A DNA stretch of 64,000 bases from Natrinema sp. DC36 (GCF_020405225.1 NZ_CP084472.1:2914001-2978000); one strand, 5' to 3'; shown: positions 45,160-54,836, numbered from the stretch's first letter. Notes: generated by a model not told the origin, from the sequence alone. A program made the numbers and translations.

Positions 45160-47775
45160 ATGGCCAACAAAGAAGGGGGAGACTGGGGCACTACCCGCGA
45201 TTCGGAGACGCGGGCCGCCAGTCCGCTCATCGGCATTGTTCTGCTGTTCGCGCTCGTGATGATGGGCGCAATGCTGGTGTTCGTCGCCGGATCGGCGATG
45301 TTCGACGCGCTTCAGTCACAAACACACGCAGAACAAACCGAGCAAACACTGAAACAGTTCGATTCGGATTTAGCGACGCTCGGGTTGCAAAACGATACGC
45401 CGAAATCGGTCTATCTCGATGAGGAGACTGAAAGCGAAATCGTAGCCGATGGCGAGCTCACAGTAGCGGTATCGGACGGTTATAAGAGGGATGAAAGCGA
45501 TCCCATCGAACTGCGCACGTTAGTGACAACGGACGAGGGAGGGAACAAGTTCGCGTATCAAGGTGGAGGGCTCTGGCGCCTCAACGGTGATCGAGCGACG
45601 GTCGTTACGGATCCGAATCTCAGATACTACACCGAAACCGTCAACGGTGAACACGTCGGACGAGTCGACGTTTCGCCCACGACGATTGACGGGTCCATCG
45701 GGAGCGGAGAACACACTGCACAGCAAACCGGCTTAAACACTTTCGAGTCATTCGGTGACGATATCGAGTACGTGAACTACGTGACGGTCGAGGTTACCGG
45801 CACCTCGTACCATCACGGATGGTACGACTTTCTAAAAGAGGAGTTCGATGCGACCGACGAAAGTAAGCTCCCGGTATCCTGCACTAACCCCGGTAACGTC
45901 GATGAGAACGTTATCTGTCACGACGAAGCGGGAGAGACGGTTACCGTCGTCGCGACCGTCGACGGGGAGACACCGCTCGCGAACCTCGTAGATATCGAAC
46001 CGACGGTATACGGCGGACTGTATATCGAAGGAACATCGGACCGATTCAGTAACCGACTGGAGGTGAACGGATACGATGATCACAGGACCGGGACCAACGA
46101 GAGCGAGGACCTCCTCCTGGCGAATTACGATACGTACACTCTCGACAACCACGCAAACATAGCGGGCATACCAGTCGTAAATGGTGATCTCAGTTCTATT
46201 GGTAATCCAGAGATCTCATCGATCGGATACGGTCTCACTGTCGACCCGGTACATAACAGGGGTCCGTTTGACGAGGATAACAACGCGTACTGGTTAGGTG
46301 CGAGTGTAAGCGACAGGGATGCACTCGCAACCGAATTGTCTAGCTCGTATAGCGACATCGATGAGATCGACAGTGAAATCGACGACGTTCAAACGAACTA
46401 CCTTGATGGAAATCCTTCGGCTGACGGGACCGTCACAGCGGGATTGTACGAGGGAACCGGATCTATCGATACCCTCGATTCGTCGGACGGAAACGTTCAC
46501 GTCAGCGTCGATAGTGACGTCGACCTCAAAAATGTCGAGGTGAAAGGGGACAACCGGACGAGTATCTACGTCGATGGAGACATCGAGCTCTCGAACGTCG
46601 ACATCGAGCCCGACGACCGAGCGAACGCCCTCTGGATTTACGCCTCGAGCGACTCGAAGATAACGATCGACGGCGACTTTCAGGGCGTTGTCTACGCGCC
46701 GGGCGCCGATATCGAGATCGCAGACGGGGTGACGATCGACGGTGCGGTCGTCGCCGGCAACGGTGCGGGGATCGGTGACAACGTCGAGATCAACTTCGAT
46801 CGATCGCTACGGACGGACACACCGCTTTCGGACGCCGATGAAAACAAGATATTCGAGTACGGCGATACGAGAGCACCGATCGACGCGACGTTCGTACTTG
46901 ATCGGTCTGGATCGATGGGACCGCATGAGTCCCGAATAGGCACCGTAGATATAGATGGTGCCGACTGGGAACCCATTTCCGTCAACAAACCATTTAGGAA
47001 TGAAAGATATTGGCGAAGTGTAGTGGTCAGAAACACGACCAGCGGTGAGCAGAAGCGACTCGGGTATCGTGACTATGCCACTCCCGAAAACTGGGACGAA
47101 GTGCGGGTTGACTGTAATAGGTGGGGCTGCTCTGCCGAGCTGGGGCAATATGAACACCCGGGCAACGATCCAAGCAGACACCGAGTTGCGGCAACGAAGA
47201 ATTTCATCAATTTGATGAATAAGACTAACGGTGACCGAGTCGGCGTCTATGACTTCAATACCAACGGTAACGTTCTCCATCCACTCAACAACAACAACCT
47301 TGAGACAGCTAGAGAGAACGTCGTCGGGAACGCACAAGGCGGAACAAACATGGCCGCTGGAGTGAGGAAGGCCCTCGAGGACTACGAAGAGAACGGAAAA
47401 GCAGATCAGAAACGTGTCATGGTACTATTGAGTGACGGGAAAAACAGTGACGAGAGCTACAACGACCAGATGGACGCGCTCGTCAAGGAGGCCAACGAGA
47501 GTGACGTTACTCTCTACACCGTCGGGCTCACTGGGCCGAGAAACAGTTCGATTCCCGAAGAGAAACTCGAGAGATGGGCAAACGAGACTGGCGGGAAGTT
47601 CTACAAAGCCGATAGTGCCAGCGATCTCAACGAACTGTTCATCGACGAAATCGCGAAGAATGAAGTCAGGATCGATGAGGATATACAGATTGGAGTTTCC
47701 GTCACGAACAAACGAAAAACGACGAGCGGATACGCGATCAGTGTCTCTGAACAGACAATCACGATAGACAACTAA
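45160..47775 (+). CDS. Pilin-anchored vWA surface protein (DUF7289-like)
   Basis: 871 residues. The N-terminus has the pilin-like leader AASPLIGIVLLFALVMMGAM. A DUF7289-type region follows, to about 400. A right-handed, bactofilin-like segment comes next (about 445-545; SIYVDGDIELSNVDIE, QGVVYAPGADIEIADG). A vWA domain occupies about 570-850 with a complete MIDAS (VLDRSGSMGP, the Thr in QGGTNMAAG, LLSDGKNSD). It probably binds ligands through a metal ion at the cell surface. It is transcribed away from the DUF1102 gene. Confidence 0.85.
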   Translation: MANKEGGDWGTTRDSETRAASPLIGIVLLFALVMMGAMLVFVAGSAMFDALQSQTHAEQTEQTLKQFDSDLATLGLQNDTPKSVYLDEETESEIVADGELTVAVSDGYKRDESDPIELRTLVTTDEGGNKFAYQGGGLWRLNGDRATVVTDPNLRYYTETVNGEHVGRVDVSPTTIDGSIGSGEHTAQQTGLNTFESFGDDIEYVNYVTVEVTGTSYHHGWYDFLKEEFDATDESKLPVSCTNPGNVDENVICHDEAGETVTVVATVDGETPLANLVDIEPTVYGGLYIEGTSDRFSNRLEVNGYDDHRTGTNESEDLLLANYDTYTLDNHANIAGIPVVNGDLSSIGNPEISSIGYGLTVDPVHNRGPFDEDNNAYWLGASVSDRDALATELSSSYSDIDEIDSEIDDVQTNYLDGNPSADGTVTAGLYEGTGSIDTLDSSDGNVHVSVDSDVDLKNVEVKGDNRTSIYVDGDIELSNVDIEPDDRANALWIYASSDSKITIDGDFQGVVYAPGADIEIADGVTIDGAVVAGNGAGIGDNVEINFDRSLRTDTPLSDADENKIFEYGDTRAPIDATFVLDRSGSMGPHESRIGTVDIDGADWEPISVNKPFRNERYWRSVVVRNTTSGEQKRLGYRDYATPENWDEVRVDCNRWGCSAELGQYEHPGNDPSRHRVAATKNFINLMNKTNGDRVGVYDFNTNGNVLHPLNNNNLETARENVVGNAQGGTNMAAGVRKALEDYEENGKADQKRVMVLLSDGKNSDESYNDQMDALVKEANESDVTLYTVGLTGPRNSSIPEEKLERWANETGGKFYKADSASDLNELFIDEIAKNEVRIDEDIQIGVSVTNKRKTTSGYAISVSEQTITIDN

Positions 47776-47860
47776 CTATCAGCAGTCGGTCTCTTACGCA
47801 GTGCCAAAACTTCGACACAGACTCATCGACTGATATATAATTCACACTCGGCAACAAGCA

Positions 47861-47868
47861 TTATATAT
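47861..47868 (+). promoter_or_regulatory. TATA box for the winged-helix gene at 47901
   Basis: TTATATAT lies 40-33 bases before the ATG at 47901. AGGGGG just before the ATG (47895-47900) may be a ribosome binding site, although it is unusually close. Confidence 0.45.
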
Positions 47869-47900
47869 CAATAGAACTGTTATTCGTACTGATTAGGGGG

Positions 47901-48473
47901 ATGGCGACAACAGGCGAGAGCCAGTCGGCTACAGCAAGGTCAACAAAGCGAGACGATCAGTCACAAGAAGGCGAAATTTTCGACCTGCTAAGCAACCAGC
48001 GTCGCCGATACGCCATCCACTACTGCAAGCGCGAGGACGAACCCGTCACGCTCGGCGATCTCGCCGAACACGTCGCCGCCTGGGAACTCGACAAGGAGGT
48101 CGAAGCGATCACGTCGGCCGAGCGAAAGCGCGTCTACACCTCACTGCAGCAAACGCATCTCCCCACGCTCGAGCGAGCCGGTATGATCGAGTTCGACGAT
48201 CGAACGATCGAACTCACCGACGAGGCGGCCGAACTGGACGTCTATCTCGATATCGTCCCCGGCGACTCGGTCCCGTGGGCTGTCTACTACCTCGGGTTAA
48301 CTGCGGTCGGCTCGGTCGTGATGGCGGGGCTGTGGCTCGAGGTCGTTCCGACCGAGACGGTTCCGGAACTCGGTTGGGCGACGGCGATATTCGGGCTGTT
48401 TGCCGTCTCGGCGGTCGTCCACGTGGTACAGAACCGGCGGATGCGACTCGGTGAAATGGACCGGCCACCATGA
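47901..48473 (+). CDS. Membrane-bound winged-helix protein (DUF7344)
   Basis: 190 residues. An N-terminal winged helix (IFDLLSNQRRRYAIHYC, VTLGDLAEHVAAWE) is followed by a dimer-like helix and two C-terminal membrane helices (AVYYLGLTAVGSVVMAGLWL, ATAIFGLFAVSAVVHVV). DUF7344 proteins are haloarchaeal candidate regulators. Its stop codon overlaps the start of the next gene (ATGA), so it is translationally coupled to a secreted protein it may regulate. Confidence 0.85.
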   Translation: MATTGESQSATARSTKRDDQSQEGEIFDLLSNQRRRYAIHYCKREDEPVTLGDLAEHVAAWELDKEVEAITSAERKRVYTSLQQTHLPTLERAGMIEFDDRTIELTDEAAELDVYLDIVPGDSVPWAVYYLGLTAVGSVVMAGLWLEVVPTETVPELGWATAIFGLFAVSAVVHVVQNRRMRLGEMDRPP

Positions 48474-49522
48474 CGAGCAGATTCACGAAACTCGGGATCG
48501 TATTCGTGTTGCTCGGGACAGTAGCGATGCTTGCACCGGTACTCGGAATATCGTCGCTGACTGCCGACAGAGGGGTACAAGTGAATGCGGCTGAAACGCC
48601 GGCGACGGCGTATCTCGGAATTACGGATCAGGAGACCAGCGAGATCACTCGTACCTGCACGGGGTTCTTCACAAGGCAATGTGAGAGTAACGAAGTCGAT
48701 ACTATCGAACTCGAGAACAACATCGAAAATTCGTTCGGTTCGGTTACGGTCGAAGTCGCCTCGGTGAGCGGGGCAGACGATTCGATTTTACAGGTGGCTA
48801 ACGATGGCGAGCTATCAACTCTCGATCCGGAAGACCCGCCCCAACCGGTGAGCCTGGCGTGTGGAAAAGGTGGCGGAACCGCCAGTAACGCAGAAGTGAC
48901 GTTCCTGATCGACGCGGAGGGGTCGGGACTTTCGGTGACCGAAGCCACGTACACCGTCGGCGGGATTTCGTACGATTGTGACGAGGACGACAGCGCCGGC
49001 GATGGAAAACTGACCGACGATCCGATCCCGATTAACGACCCTGACATTGATCTCCAGGTCGTCGAAGGGACGCCAGAAGCCCTCGCACCGACCGGATACG
49101 ACGAGGGACAGGGGAACAGCAGAGTTCAGTTCGAACTCGAGAACACTGGTACAAACGGAGCAACTGTGACTGGAATTACGGTAACCGATGCCAGTGATTC
49201 GACACACATCAATATGCTCGATGATGGATTCATCTTTCCCTCCGCAGGCGACGAAGTCACGGTTGATTCGACTGGGACGGTCAATCTTGACGGCAGTCTT
49301 CAGGTCGGAACCAACCGGTACAATTTGTCGAGCTCTACGGCGATAACGAACGGAGAGTCGGTCGTCGTCGATATCGAACAGTTCCGCGACGGTGAGAACG
49401 GAGGCACCTACAATCAGGTAGATATGCAAGGGAAAACCGTCACTATCGTGCTATACGTCGAGGGTGCGAATTCGAACGAGCCAAACGAGGAGATACCGGT
49501 CGAAATCACTCTCGGTCTGTGA
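48470..49522 (+). CDS. Secreted DUF1102-related protein
   Basis: 350 residues. An N-terminal signal (LGIVFVLLGTVAMLAPVLG) leads into SSLTADRGVQVNAAETPATA, the same motif as in the DUF1102-type proteins of this locus. It has a beta-rich body, four cysteines near 60-70 and 125-165 (TCTGFFTRQC among them) and acidic patches. It lacks a C-terminal membrane anchor. Coupled by a four-base overlap to the upstream winged-helix protein. Confidence 0.72.
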   Translation: MTSRFTKLGIVFVLLGTVAMLAPVLGISSLTADRGVQVNAAETPATAYLGITDQETSEITRTCTGFFTRQCESNEVDTIELENNIENSFGSVTVEVASVSGADDSILQVANDGELSTLDPEDPPQPVSLACGKGGGTASNAEVTFLIDAEGSGLSVTEATYTVGGISYDCDEDDSAGDGKLTDDPIPINDPDIDLQVVEGTPEALAPTGYDEGQGNSRVQFELENTGTNGATVTGITVTDASDSTHINMLDDGFIFPSAGDEVTVDSTGTVNLDGSLQVGTNRYNLSSSTAITNGESVVVDIEQFRDGENGGTYNQVDMQGKTVTIVLYVEGANSNEPNEEIPVEITLGL

Positions 49523-49884
49523 GACTCGCGGGAGGGGGTCGGGTCGATTCGTGAAATTACGTTCTGCAGTTCTAACCCGGCGGTTCGGAGATAACAGTCC
49601 GACGGACCACGACGTGTTCTCTCGGAATCGGCGTTCGACACAGAAGTCGGCGTGAGAACTGATACAGAACGCTTTCTGCACAGGTAGAGGCGGCACCTTG
49701 ATTAGGTCAACCGCGAGAGGATCTGATCCATCGTATTTCGAACGGAATAAACGTAGTAAACGGTTTGGAAGATAGACAGTCCTTTTGTCCTGATTATCCG
49801 AGGGGATAGGTACGCTATACTAGGTCACGACGGAGCCGAGGATGAGGCACGGCGGACCGAAAGCATACCGTGTAGCGGGGGACA
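49523..49884. other. Intergenic region without a supported gene
   Basis: 362 bases. CGCTATACTA near 49811-49820 is a possible TATA box, about 70 bases before the secreted protein at 49885. A T-rich CCTTTTGTCC at about 49780 may end the upstream transcript. No hairpin element or repeat box was seen. Confidence 0.4.
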
Positions 49885-50757
49885 ATGGGCAAGCATTCGA
49901 TCACGAAAGCCGGTGCTGTGGTAGTGGTAGTGGGGACGCTCTTACTCGTCGGCCCGTCGTTCGGGTTCAGTTCGTTCGCGGCCGACCGCGGTACCGACAT
50001 CCGGACCGCCACGGATTCGAACGCCTACCTCGGCATCGAGAGCGCGGGCGACGTAAGCGGGACGGAACTGCGAGCCGACAGCGATCCGCTCCGCGTCGGA
50101 ACCCTCGTCAATAACGTCGACGAATCGCTCGAGGTGCAGGACGTGACGATCCAGTCCATCGGCGATGGGAGCGTCGACGATAGTCTCTTGGCCGTCGCAT
50201 CGCCGACGACCGGCGATACGGTCGCCGCCGGGGACGAAACGAACGTCACAATCGAATGCGCGGCAAAGCAGAGCGTCGGTCCACAGAACGTCGTCGTTCG
50301 CGTCGACGGCGTAACGGGGACGACGATACGAATCGCGGAGCCGACGTTCAACGCGACCGTCGATATCCAGTGTGGTCAAGGGAAGTTTACCGGGGCTGCG
50401 ACGTTCAACGCGAACGACGTCACCACCGATAGTACGACGCAGACGGTCTCGTTTAGCGTCGACGGGCTCGGCAACAAAGGCGTCGCGACGATCGACTTCT
50501 CCGATCCGCAGGACAACGGCGGCGTCGACTACAGTAGCGTGACGGACGCCGACCTCACGGTCCAAAGCGGCAAGGGCGATGCATCGTTCGACTCGCAGTC
50601 GTCTCAGCTCACGTACACCGCACAGGGCAACGAGAAAGGAACCGTTACCATCGAACTCTCGAACATCGATGTCGACGGGCCGACCGGTGAGTCCTACCAA
50701 GCGACGTACTCCGACACCAGCGATCGTACCGACGGAGATATCTTCGAAATCACGTGA
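49885..50757 (+). CDS. Secreted DUF1102-related protein, second copy
   Basis: 290 residues. A signal segment (AGAVVVVVGTLLLVGPSFGF) is followed by SSFAADRGTDIRTATDSNAY, clearly the same start motif as the product of 48470, and a beta-rich body with two cysteines (IECAAKQ, IQCGQGK). It has no anchor at its C-terminus. Its N-terminal half aligns with the preceding gene, so the two are paralogs that have diverged. It may be a second structural or capping subunit. Confidence 0.72.
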   Translation: MGKHSITKAGAVVVVVGTLLLVGPSFGFSSFAADRGTDIRTATDSNAYLGIESAGDVSGTELRADSDPLRVGTLVNNVDESLEVQDVTIQSIGDGSVDDSLLAVASPTTGDTVAAGDETNVTIECAAKQSVGPQNVVVRVDGVTGTTIRIAEPTFNATVDIQCGQGKFTGAATFNANDVTTDSTTQTVSFSVDGLGNKGVATIDFSDPQDNGGVDYSSVTDADLTVQSGKGDASFDSQSSQLTYTAQGNEKGTVTIELSNIDVDGPTGESYQATYSDTSDRTDGDIFEIT

Positions 50758-50847
50758 TCGGTTGTCCCCCTCGAGTCCGCACCGTCAGCGAGGCGGGTCG
50801 AGTGAGACGCCGCGGACGGGCACCGATTCGTACACAATGCGAACACC

Positions 50848-50853
50848 TTTTTA
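50848..50853 (+). promoter_or_regulatory. TATA-like box for the EMC6-like gene
   Basis: TTTTTA (within CACCTTTTTAGCG) is centred about 27 bases before the ATG at 50877, consistent with a leaderless transcript. Confidence 0.4.
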
Positions 50854-50876
50854 GCGCTGGCCTCGGATTTCGATCC

Positions 50877-51194
50877 ATGTCGACCGAATCGATCAGTGAC
50901 CGGCGCGAGCACATCCGCTCGGTCAGCGTAACCGCCCTGTCCGCGCTGCTGGGCGTCGGCGCGGCGCTGGCCTCCGCGAACTGGGTCGGGCTCTCCCAGA
51001 CAGCAGCCCAGAACACGCAGGCACTCGCGTTCGTCCTGGGAGCGATCCTCGTCCAGTACATCTTCATCAACGCCTCGGGGATCTACGGCGAGGACGAGTT
51101 CGGGGCGAAACACTACCTGTTCATCGCGTTCATGACCTTCTCGCTGTGGTTCGTGACGTGGGGCATTCTGCTGACCGCGGAGTTCTCGGGCTAA
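50877..51194 (+). CDS. EMC6-like membrane protein
   Basis: 105 residues from the ATG at 50877. Three membrane helices (SVTALSALLGVGAALASANW, ALAFVLGAILVQYIFINASG, LFIAFMTFSLWFVTWGILLT) fit the short archaeal EMC6-like family, relatives of a subunit of the ER membrane protein insertion complex. It ends two bases before the ABCE1 gene and is probably co-transcribed with it, which links membrane insertion and ribosome recycling. Confidence 0.78.
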   Translation: MSTESISDRREHIRSVSVTALSALLGVGAALASANWVGLSQTAAQNTQALAFVLGAILVQYIFINASGIYGEDEFGAKHYLFIAFMTFSLWFVTWGILLTAEFSG

Positions 51195-51196
51195 CC

Positions 51197-53011
51197 ATGG
51201 CGGACGACAGCATCGCCGTCGTAGACTTAGACCGGTGCCAGCCCGATCGGTGCAGCTACGAGTGCAAGAACTACTGCCCGCCGAATCGAACCGGAAAGGA
51301 GTGTATCACCCTCCGCGGCGAGGAGGCCGCCGAGGGCCAGCCCGAACAGATCCACATCTCCGAGGAGATCTGTCTTGGCGAGACCTGCGGTATCTGCGTC
51401 GAGAAGTGTCCCTTCGACGCGATCGAGATCATCAACCTCCCGCAGGAACTCCAGGACGAGCCCGTCCACCGCTACGGCGAGAACGCCTTCTCGCTCTACG
51501 GCCTCCCCGCACCGCAGGAGGGCCAGGTCACCGGGATCCTCGGTCCCAACGGGATCGGGAAGACGACCGCCGTCCGCATTTTGGCCGGCGAACTCGAGCC
51601 CAACCTCGGCCGCCACGAGGAGGAACCGGGCTGGGACGAGGTGCTCGAGGCCTATCGGGGGACCGAACTGCAGGACTACATCGCGGACGTGCGCGACGGC
51701 GACATCACGATCGCGCGAAAGCCCCAGTACGTCGATCAGATCCCGAACAGTTTCGACGGGAACACCCGACAGCTCCTCGAGCGAACCGACGAGCGCGGTG
51801 CGCTCGACGAACTGGTCGAACGGCTCGAGATCGGGCCGGTCATGGAGCAGTCGATCGACGACCTCTCGGGCGGGGAACTCCAGCGGGTCGCCATCGCGGC
51901 GACGCTCGCCCGCGATACGGACTTCTACTTCCTCGACGAGGTCACGCCGTACCTCGATATCGGCCAGCGCGTGACGGCGGCGCGGCTGATCCGCGAACTC
52001 GCCGAGGCGGAGGACAGGTCGGTGCTCGTCGTCGAACACGACCTCGCGATCCTCGACCTGCTCGCGGACACGCTCCACGTCGCTTACGGTGAGCCGGGTG
52101 CGTACGGCGTCATCACCTCGCCGAAATCGGTCCGCAACGGGATCAACGAGTACCTCTCGGGCTACCTCGACAACGAGAACATGCGGATCCGGCCGGATCC
52201 GATCGAATTCGAGGAGCACGCGCCCCGAACCGAAACCTACGGCGATACGCTCGTGGAGTACCCCGACCTCACCAAGAGCTACGGCGAGGGCGAGTTCACG
52301 CTGGAGGTCGAGGGCGGCGCGATTCGTGAGAACGAAGTGCTGGGAGTCGTCGGTCCGAACGGGATCGGGAAGTCGACGTTCGCGAAGTTGCTCACCGGGA
52401 ACCTCACGCCCGATGGCGGCGACACCGACCTCGATCTCGATATCTCCTACAAGCCCCAGTACGTCACGATCGACCAGCACATGCGGGTCGACGCGTTCCT
52501 CTCGTCGATCACGGACCAGTTCGGTTCCTCGTACTGGAACACCGAGATCGCCCAGCCGCTCCAGTTAGAGCGGATCATGGAGCAGAACCTGTCGGACCTT
52601 TCCGGCGGCGAACGCCAGCGGGTGGCCATCGCGGCCTGCCTGTCGGACTCGGCCGATCTCTACTTGCTCGACGAGCCCTCGGCCCACCTCGACGTCGAAC
52701 AGCGGGTCCAGGCCTCCAAGGCGATTCGGCGCTACGCCGAACAGCAAGACGCCACCGTGATGGTTATCGACCACGACATCTACATGATGGATCTGCTCGC
52801 CGATCGCCTCATGGTCTTCGACGGCGAACCCGCGGTTCAGGGTCACGCCGGCCAGCCACAACCGATGCGCGACGGCATGAACGAGTTCCTCGCGAACCTC
52901 GAGGTTACCTTCCGCCGGGACGAGCGCACCTCCCGGCCGCGGATCAACAAGCCCGACTCGCAGCTGGATAGCCAGCAGAAAAGCGAGGGCGAGTACTACT
53001 ACGCGCCGTAG
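51197..53011 (+). CDS. rli: Ribosome recycling ATPase ABCE1/Rli1
   Basis: 604 residues from the ATG at 51197. The N-terminal iron-sulfur region has the cysteine sets CQPDRCSYECKNYCP and CLGETCGICVEKCP, expected to hold two 4Fe-4S clusters. Two ABC domains follow, with Walker A GPNGIGKTT and GPNGIGKST and signatures LSGGELQR and LSGGERQR. It splits ribosomes after termination and is essential in archaea. Confidence 0.96.
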   Translation: MADDSIAVVDLDRCQPDRCSYECKNYCPPNRTGKECITLRGEEAAEGQPEQIHISEEICLGETCGICVEKCPFDAIEIINLPQELQDEPVHRYGENAFSLYGLPAPQEGQVTGILGPNGIGKTTAVRILAGELEPNLGRHEEEPGWDEVLEAYRGTELQDYIADVRDGDITIARKPQYVDQIPNSFDGNTRQLLERTDERGALDELVERLEIGPVMEQSIDDLSGGELQRVAIAATLARDTDFYFLDEVTPYLDIGQRVTAARLIRELAEAEDRSVLVVEHDLAILDLLADTLHVAYGEPGAYGVITSPKSVRNGINEYLSGYLDNENMRIRPDPIEFEEHAPRTETYGDTLVEYPDLTKSYGEGEFTLEVEGGAIRENEVLGVVGPNGIGKSTFAKLLTGNLTPDGGDTDLDLDISYKPQYVTIDQHMRVDAFLSSITDQFGSSYWNTEIAQPLQLERIMEQNLSDLSGGERQRVAIAACLSDSADLYLLDEPSAHLDVEQRVQASKAIRRYAEQQDATVMVIDHDIYMMDLLADRLMVFDGEPAVQGHAGQPQPMRDGMNEFLANLEVTFRRDERTSRPRINKPDSQLDSQQKSEGEYYYAP

Positions 53012-53064
53012 GTCGTCGGCTCGGAATTCGGCAGTCGTACCGCGTCAAGAATTGATACTCGGAA

Positions 53065-53586
53065 TTAGCTAATCAGCCGCTGACAGCTCCCACAGAGGTT
53101 CTCCTCTTTGATGTCGACCTCACGGACCGTCGGCGAGAAGTTCATCACGCAGCGGTTGTTGTCGCAGTGCTCGAGGCCGTAGGTGTGGCCGATCTCGTGG
53201 ACGATCTCCTTGCGGACGCGATCCTCGAAGATGTCGGCGGCGCTCTGGTTCGAGAAGCCGCCGTCGCTCGAGGTCTGCAGCCGATAGGTGGAGACGACGC
53301 TCCCGCTGCCGTCGAGGTAGGCCAGTCCGAAGACGTAGTTGCGCCGTCGGTAGAAGAGGTCGTGAGGGGTGATTGCGATGTTTTTCGTGCCGCGGCCGAC
53401 CCGTTCGGCGAGTTGAATGAACGTCTCGGCGGAGTACTGGTTCCGATCGGAGTCGTAAGCGCCGTTGGGGACCGACTGCGAGTCGTTGACCGACACGTCG
53501 CAGTCGTAGACCGATCGCAACGCGGTGGAGGCCGCCCGCTTGACCTCGGCGGGGACGTTGCCGACCGGCACGATATCGACGAGCAT
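53065..53586 (-). CDS. amzA: Archaemetzincin
   Basis: 173 residues from the ATG at 53586, which sits 28 bases after a TATA-like element (TTTATG on the coding strand, 53612-53617). The metzincin site is HEIGHTYGLEHC, with Glu catalytic and three His binding zinc. A second, structural zinc site is formed by that Cys plus CVM and CGSC near the C-terminus. It is a metalloprotease whose substrates are unknown. Confidence 0.93.
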   Translation of the reverse strand: MLVDIVPVGNVPAEVKRAASTALRSVYDCDVSVNDSQSVPNGAYDSDRNQYSAETFIQLAERVGRGTKNIAITPHDLFYRRRNYVFGLAYLDGSGSVVSTYRLQTSSDGGFSNQSAADIFEDRVRKEIVHEIGHTYGLEHCDNNRCVMNFSPTVREVDIKEENLCGSCQRLIS

Positions 53587-53655
53587 AGCAAGGGCTATGG
53601 CCGCGGGTGGCATAAACGTCCCGCCGTGGCCCACTCTCGCCGGAATCTCGAGACG

Positions 53656-54030
53656 ATGAACGATCACCTCGCGCGCTACGAGCGCGCCGTCGAGGTCGGG
53701 ATCGGCCGCCGGACCGACCCCGCTCGAGCGCTCGCGGAACGGGGAGTATCGGTCACCGCGACCGATATCCACGACCGCGACGTGCCGGAGGGAGTGCGGT
53801 TCGTCCGCGACGATATCGTCGATCCCGACCCCGCGATTTACGCGAGCGCAGACGTGGTGTACGCGCGGAACCTGCCGCCGGAACTTCACCGGCCGGCGCT
53901 CGAGGTGGCCCGCAATGCCGACGCCGATTTCCTGTTTACGACGCTGGGCGGTGATCAGCCCGCAGTACCGGTCGAACGGAAGACGATCGCGGCGGGGACG
54001 CTGTACGTGGCTCGAGCGCTGCCCGAGTGA
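53656..54030 (+). CDS. UPF0146 family protein
   Basis: 124 residues from the ATG at 53656. An in-frame GTG at 53626 (VAHSRRNLET) is a serious alternative. The VEVGIGRRTDPARAL and VTATDIHDRDVPEGVRFVRD segments match this archaeal family, which has a methyltransferase-like Rossmann core lacking a clear SAM motif. Its role is unknown. It is divergent from amzA. Confidence 0.8.
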   Translation: MNDHLARYERAVEVGIGRRTDPARALAERGVSVTATDIHDRDVPEGVRFVRDDIVDPDPAIYASADVVYARNLPPELHRPALEVARNADADFLFTTLGGDQPAVPVERKTIAAGTLYVARALPE

Positions 54031-54166
54031 CCGTGATAAACCGGTACGACTGTGAGTCAGACGCGCGTGAAATTGGTACGTTCGTAAGCCAGATGCGTGT
54101 GTGAGACCGACACAACCGTGAGGCCAGCACGAATGAATTATCTTGACGCGGGACAGTTCAACAATC

Positions 54167-54796
54167 GTGAACGCCGAGTACGTCACTTACGCCGTCGTAA
54201 TCGCGGTCGCCATTGCGGTGCTGGCGGCGGTACTCGTCGGTATCGTCGCCCTCGTTCGGTTCCTGTTCCGGCTCTTTACGGTTCCGGGCGTCGTCGTCCA
54301 CGAGTTCGCCCACAAACAGGCCTGCGATCTCGTCGGGGTTCCCGTCCTCGAGGTCGCGTACTTCCGCTTTGGCGATCCGCCGGGGTACGTCCGACACGTC
54401 ACGCCCGATCGGTATCGGGCGTCGTTCGTCGTCAGCGTCGCGCCGTTTCTCGTCAACACGGTGGTCGCGTTCGCTGCGTTCCTGAGTCTCGCAGCGCTCG
54501 TCGCGACGGTCGGTGATCTCCAAACCGTCTCGAACGGGACGATCGCCGCCGCAACCGTCCTCGGCTGGCTGGGACTCTCGATCGGGATGCACGCGTTTCC
54601 GAGCAGGGGGGACGCGAACGTGCTCTGGACTCGGTCGCGCGCCGAGTGGCGGGGGTCGCCGAGGGTGTTGCTCGGCGTTCCGATCGTCGTCGTAATCTAC
54701 ATTGCGAACCTGCTCTCGTGGCTCTGGGCGGACGTGCTCTACGCGATCGGTCTGTTCGTCCTGGCGGCGTGGGTCGTGGGACTCGGCGGGCTTTGA
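54167..54796 (+). CDS. Putative membrane metalloprotease (HEFAH)
   Basis: 209 residues from a GTG at 54167, about 30 bases after an AATTATC box. A TTG eight codons earlier is the alternative. Several membrane helices surround [20 protein letters not shown], a zinc HExxH motif at a membrane edge as in site-2-protease-like families. A second cluster, [17 protein letters not shown], may supply the third ligand. It is a likely intramembrane protease, with the substrate unknown. Confidence 0.72.
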   Translation: MNAEYVTYAVVIAVAIAVLAAVLVGIVALVRFLFRLFTVPGVVVHEFAHKQACDLVGVPVLEVAYFRFGDPPGYVRHVTPDRYRASFVVSVAPFLVNTVVAFAAFLSLAALVATVGDLQTVSNGTIAAATVLGWLGLSIGMHAFPSRGDANVLWTRSRAEWRGSPRVLLGVPIVVVIYIANLLSWLWADVLYAIGLFVLAAWVVGLGGL

Positions 54797-54836
54797 AATC
54801 GGTCTCTTTTATCCCCGTCGGCCCGTTCGGACGGCT

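Noticed and set aside
44897-45160. Plus-strand 87-codon frame before the vWA gene
   Set aside because: Starts inside the minus-strand small frame, has no promoter, and ends in the AT-rich control region; composition is not haloarchaeal.
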